DNA of 64,000 nt. Origin: PoT sp049331405 (GTDB lineage Bacteria; Planctomycetota; Planctomycetia; Isosphaerales; Isosphaeraceae). The translations under genes were made by a program, and so were the position numbers. Shown here piece after piece: positions 60,984 through 64,000 of the stretch. The notes below the pieces were generated by a model. It had not been told where the DNA came from. It saw nothing but the letters and a program-made list of their open reading frames with translations, and searched no databases. The DNA lies in contig NZ_CP186274.1 of NCBI RefSeq assembly GCF_049331405.1, forward strand, positions 7,192,001-7,256,000, given 5' to 3'. Each line of letters begins with the position of its first letter. The stretch's first letter is position 1.

Positions 60984-63163
60984 CGGACGTAGAGGAATTC
61001 GTCGAGGTTGAAGACGAGCCAGGCCAGCCCCTTGAGGCGGGCGGCGTCCCCTTCGAGATAGGCCATCGCCCGCTCTCGCTCCGACGTCGTCGGGCTCCGA
61101 GTCAGGGTGATCCGATAGGCGAGGTCCACGGCCGCCTCGAGCTTCCCACCCGCCTCATCCTTGAGGCGATCGGCGAACTTCTGCGTCGCCCGCTCGATCG
61201 GCTCGCTGTTCATGAGGAAGAGGGCCTGGGGCGGCGAGACCGTGCGGGTCCGGACCGGGCAAGGGACGCGGCCGTCGTCGACGTCGAACGCCTGGAGGAA
61301 GTTGGGCAGGACGTCTCGGTTGGTCGAATAGCCCCGGATCATGAACGCCGCGCGGCGGTTGGGCCTGGATCTGCCGGCATTGGAACCGGGAGTCGATCCG
61401 TCACGCTGGCCGCCCCGGCCCCCGCCACCGGCCGAGTCGAAGGACGTGCCGCCTACGCTGCGGTCGAGGTCGCCGGCCGCGGTCCAGATCCCGTCCCAGA
61501 TCGATTCGGCGTCTAGGCGTCGGAGCGGATAACTCCAGAAATAGGCGTTCGTCGGGTCGATCGCGCTATCGGATCGGGCGACCTCGTTGTTCGTCTCGGA
61601 GGATCGCTTGTACGCTTCCGACGTGACCATCAGCCGGTGCATGACCTTCATGCTGAAGCCGCGGTTGGCGAACTCCGAAGCCAGCCAGTCGAGCAAGGGA
61701 CGGTTCGCCGGTACCCCGCCGAGCTCGCCGAAGTCGCTCGGCGACCGGTGCAGGCCCTCGCCGAAATGCCACTGCCAGAGTCGGTTGACGGCGACTCGGG
61801 CGAAGAGTGGGTTCTCGGGGGCGGTCAGCCAGTCGGAGAAGGCCTCGATCCGACCCTCGCGAAACTTTTGCCCCGCCGGGGCGAAGGGCCAGCCGGGTTT
61901 GACCGGGCGATCCTTCTCGGGGCGATCGGGTTCGCCGCTGGTGAGGATGTAGCTGGGCTCCTCGGCCCGCCTGGGATCGACCTCCACCGTCCAGAAGGCG
62001 GGGAGACCGGGGCCTCGCCTGCCGCCGTTGCTCGCCCCGTTCTGGCGGGACTGGAGTTCGCGGAAACGCGCCTTATCCGCCTCGGGCATGATCTCGAGGA
62101 TCTTGTCCGTGTCGATCCGGAGGACGGGGAAATAGTCGTCGGCGATCTTCTGCTCGGCGTCGGTTCGCTCCCCTTCGGGTTTGAGGATGATGGCGCGGAT
62201 GTCGGCCGGGAGCATCGCCACGCGGTCGTCATAGAGGCGTTTCTTGTAAGGGGCGAGCAATTCGTTGATCGGAGCCTCGGCCTGGACCCGCTTACGCTCG
62301 GCCTCTTCTATCGCGCGGCCCTCGGCGAGGAGCTCGGCCGGGGAGGCAAGCGTCACCTTGCGGAGGACCAGCGGGTCGAAGAGCGCCTTCATCGCGTAGT
62401 AATCACTCTGCTTGATCGGGTCGTACATGTGGTCGTGGCACTTGGCGCAGGCCACGGTCAGGCCCATGAAGGCGGAAGAGACCGTCTCCACGGCGGCGAT
62501 GGGCAGTTCCCCGCCGTCCTTGCCGTCGCGGAGGACGGCCCCCCTGGCCAGCAGGCCGAGCGCGAACATGTCGTCCGGCCGTGGCTCCTTGCGGGTGCGA
62601 CGGCCGGTGGCGGTCATCTGGGTCCTATCCGAGCTCCGGAAGCCGGTGAGCTGGGCCCTGACGAACTCGTCGTACGGGGTGTCGTCGTTCAAGGCGCGTA
62701 TGATCCACTCTCGCCAGAGGTGGATCCCGGGCGCGGCCACCATGCGCTCGTCGACATCGGCGTAGCGGAGGACGTCGAGCCAGTGCCGGCCGAACCGCAC
62801 GCCATGCTGGTCGCTGGCCAGCAGGCGGTCGACGACCGACTCATAGGCGTTCGCCGACTCGTCCTGGAGGAAGGCATCAAGCTCGGCGGGCGTCGGCGGC
62901 AGGCCGGTCAGATCGAGGGTCACGCGCCGGAGCAAGGTCGACTTATCGGCCGTGGCTAGTGGCTCCAGCTTCTTTTCGCGATACTCGGCCGCGAGGAAGG
63001 CGTCGATCGGGTTGGGCTGGCCCTTGGCCTCCGTCGGGATCTCGGGGCGGACGACCGGGCTCAGGGACCAGAGTTCGGGCTCGGTGTTTTCGGCACCGGC
63101 GGCCGTCGAGACGATCCCCCCCAGCGCCATGGCAATCGCGATCCATCCACGTCTGATTCGCAC
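60980..63163 (-). CDS. DUF1549/DUF1553 (PSD1-type) exported protein with CXXCH motif
   Basis: 727 residues from GTG 63163, which follows GAGGGGGG; it begins with a signal peptide (RGWIAIAMALGGIVSTAAGA). The DUF1549 part holds RVTLDLTGLPPTPAEL, RFGRHWLDVLRYAD and LTVACAKCHDHMYDPI, where CAKCH is a CXXCH heme-type motif; DUF1553 has LWQWHFGEGLHRSPSDFGELG and PLRRLDAESIWDGI. Such proteins are typical of planctomycetes and may act on complex carbohydrates or in extracellular electron transfer; this is not proven. A helical insert around residues 260-350 is variable. Coupled to the DUF1501 gene. Confidence 0.95.
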   Translation of the reverse strand: MRIRRGWIAIAMALGGIVSTAAGAENTEPELWSLSPVVRPEIPTEAKGQPNPIDAFLAAEYREKKLEPLATADKSTLLRRVTLDLTGLPPTPAELDAFLQDESANAYESVVDRLLASDQHGVRFGRHWLDVLRYADVDERMVAAPGIHLWREWIIRALNDDTPYDEFVRAQLTGFRSSDRTQMTATGRRTRKEPRPDDMFALGLLARGAVLRDGKDGGELPIAAVETVSSAFMGLTVACAKCHDHMYDPIKQSDYYAMKALFDPLVLRKVTLASPAELLAEGRAIEEAERKRVQAEAPINELLAPYKKRLYDDRVAMLPADIRAIILKPEGERTDAEQKIADDYFPVLRIDTDKILEIMPEADKARFRELQSRQNGASNGGRRGPGLPAFWTVEVDPRRAEEPSYILTSGEPDRPEKDRPVKPGWPFAPAGQKFREGRIEAFSDWLTAPENPLFARVAVNRLWQWHFGEGLHRSPSDFGELGGVPANRPLLDWLASEFANRGFSMKVMHRLMVTSEAYKRSSETNNEVARSDSAIDPTNAYFWSYPLRRLDAESIWDGIWTAAGDLDRSVGGTSFDSAGGGGRGGQRDGSTPGSNAGRSRPNRRAAFMIRGYSTNRDVLPNFLQAFDVDDGRVPCPVRTRTVSPPQALFLMNSEPIERATQKFADRLKDEAGGKLEAAVDLAYRITLTRSPTTSERERAMAYLEGDAARLKGLAWLVFNLDEFLYVR

Positions 63164-63471
63164 GGTCCCCCCTCGAGAACGGCCACCGCCTGCAACTCCG
63201 GCGATCGAGTCCAGCCGGCTCATCTTACACGAAGGGCCCCGTCGTGTCGCGGGCCCGATAAGCCTCGACGCATGCATCAAATCGTCCGAGTCTGATGGAA
63301 TTCGTATTGAATCACGGGCGGGGCGAGAGATTCTTAACCTATCCCAATCAAGCGACGAACGCGGAGGGACTTGTCCCCGGACGATCAAACTGCGAAGGTG
63401 ATTTCGAGAGACGGCGAAGGAATTCGAGGTCGTGGAATCGTCGAAAATCCCGGGAACAGAATGGCAAGCGC
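63164..63471. other. Divergent region between DUF1549 gene and truncated membrane-protein gene
   Basis: 308 bases with no supported gene; presumably promoters for both directions. The minus-strand frame remains open to 63388 but with no family resemblance. Confidence 0.45.
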
Positions 63472-64000
63472 ATGGAACCTCACATCCGATTCGAAGGGGA
63501 CGGCAAGTCTTTACCGGTGTTCCCGTCGTTGCCGATCGTCACCCCGGACCCGCCCTCGCGTCGGTCCCAGCAGGAGAAGTACGGCGGGCTCTTCTATTTC
63601 GGGATCGCCGGGCTGGTTGCGGTTCTCTCACTGGTGAGCTGGTTCGGCTACGGTGTCTGGTCGATGCGAGACGTCTGGGGGCGAATTTACGTCGTCCATG
63701 ACGCCAGTAAGACGGAAGTTGAGCGGATTCAGGCGGCATACGCTTTGGGGAAAGATCCGAAGCTGAACCAGGATCAGCGCTGGGAGATGTCCTTGCGGAA
63801 GCCCCTGCCGACGCTCGCGAGATACCTCCTGGCAGAGTCGATGAACTCCGAGTTGGTGGCGAGGGATCCCGCGGCTTACGTGAACGCCGTGGCGAAGAGC
63901 CCGGGCTGGCCGGATTGGCTCCGGCTCGTGCTGGCACGGCCCCTGGCCCTGGCCGCGATCGACGGGGTCGAGGTCCCCAAGGCTCCGCTCGAGGTCCTGG
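63472..64000 (+). CDS. Membrane protein of unknown function, cut by right edge
   Basis: 176 codons are seen from ATG 63472 to the window end, with no stop. A proline-rich N-terminus (PSLPIVTPDPPSRRSQQ) is followed by one membrane helix (GLFYFGIAGLVAVLSLVSWFGYGVW), then a helical, probably periplasmic or cytoplasmic domain (ALGKDPKLNQDQRWEMSLRK, with many Leu/Ala). Not recognised. Divergent from the DUF1549 gene. Codon usage fits the neighbours, so it is very likely real. Confidence 0.72.
   Translation, partial: MEPHIRFEGDGKSLPVFPSLPIVTPDPPSRRSQQEKYGGLFYFGIAGLVAVLSLVSWFGYGVWSMRDVWGRIYVVHDASKTEVERIQAAYALGKDPKLNQDQRWEMSLRKPLPTLARYLLAESMNSELVARDPAAYVNAVAKSPGWPDWLRLVLARPLALAAIDGVEVPKAPLEVL

Noticed and set aside
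1..64000. Search for tRNA, rRNA, insertion sequences, integrases, restriction or defence genes
   Set aside because: None could be supported by reading the sequence; small RNAs would need a covariance search to exclude.

Overview
The window reads as chromosomal DNA of a planctomycete, most likely Isosphaeraceae (Singulisphaera/Aquisphaera/Paludisphaera-like). The reasons are high GC content, a DUF1549/DUF1553 (cytochrome-like) gene coupled to a Tat-type DUF1501 gene, a DUF6677-type membrane protein, a Gfo/Idh/MocA oxidoreductase with a Tat-like leader, free-standing Ser/Thr kinases and many lipid-, glycan- and envelope-related genes. The placement is inferred from gene families only. No rRNA, tRNA, insertion sequence, phage gene or CRISPR array was recognised.

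Layout. 1-6411 (minus): a lipoprotein adaptor followed by two tandem paralogous RND pumps, the second cut by the window edge. 7209-14010 (plus): a housekeeping run aroF-tpiA-secG-yicC-gmk-rpoZ-ftsK. 14024-20517: a histidine phosphatase (minus), a divergent adenylate kinase, then an OPT peptide transporter and an S46 dipeptidyl peptidase, with striking RNA-type hairpins upstream of the transporter and between the two. 20617-27676 (minus): five GT4-type glycosyltransferases in the order BA-A-BA plus a small coiled-coil protein. 27936-34501 (minus): accA, a soluble Ser/Thr kinase, glgC, an orphan HlyD-type adaptor and small unknowns. 35380-36904 (plus): a histidine kinase with an ethylene-receptor-like membrane domain and an overlapping response regulator. 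36994-39052 (minus): M3 oligopeptidase and a small membrane protein. 39632-43416 (plus): ApbE, a DoxX-like protein that appears to start at CTG, and a Gfo/Idh/MocA protein closed by a strong terminator. 43702-49803 (plus): an Mla-type lipid ABC importer core (permease, ATPase, MCE protein), an AI-2E-family permease, an alpha/beta hydrolase and a VOC protein. 49823-55283: rsmE, an ExeA-like ATPase, two small membrane proteins, and two overlapping polytopic glycosyltransferases. 55900-64000: a lipoprotein with a PTP-like domain, an RluA/TruD pseudouridine synthase pair, the DUF1501-DUF1549 pair and a truncated membrane protein.

Functional links. The S46 peptidase and OPT transporter form a plausible peptide-scavenging unit. 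The Mla-like operon, tandem RND pumps and glycosyltransferases point to active envelope building. The best candidates for something new are the alternative hairpin element before the OPT gene, the ethylene-receptor-like kinase with a changed copper site, the RND pump with an extra membrane insert and long tail, the BA-A-BA glycosyltransferase array, and the CTG-initiated DoxX-like protein. No clear defence or otherwise unprecedented multi-gene system was seen.
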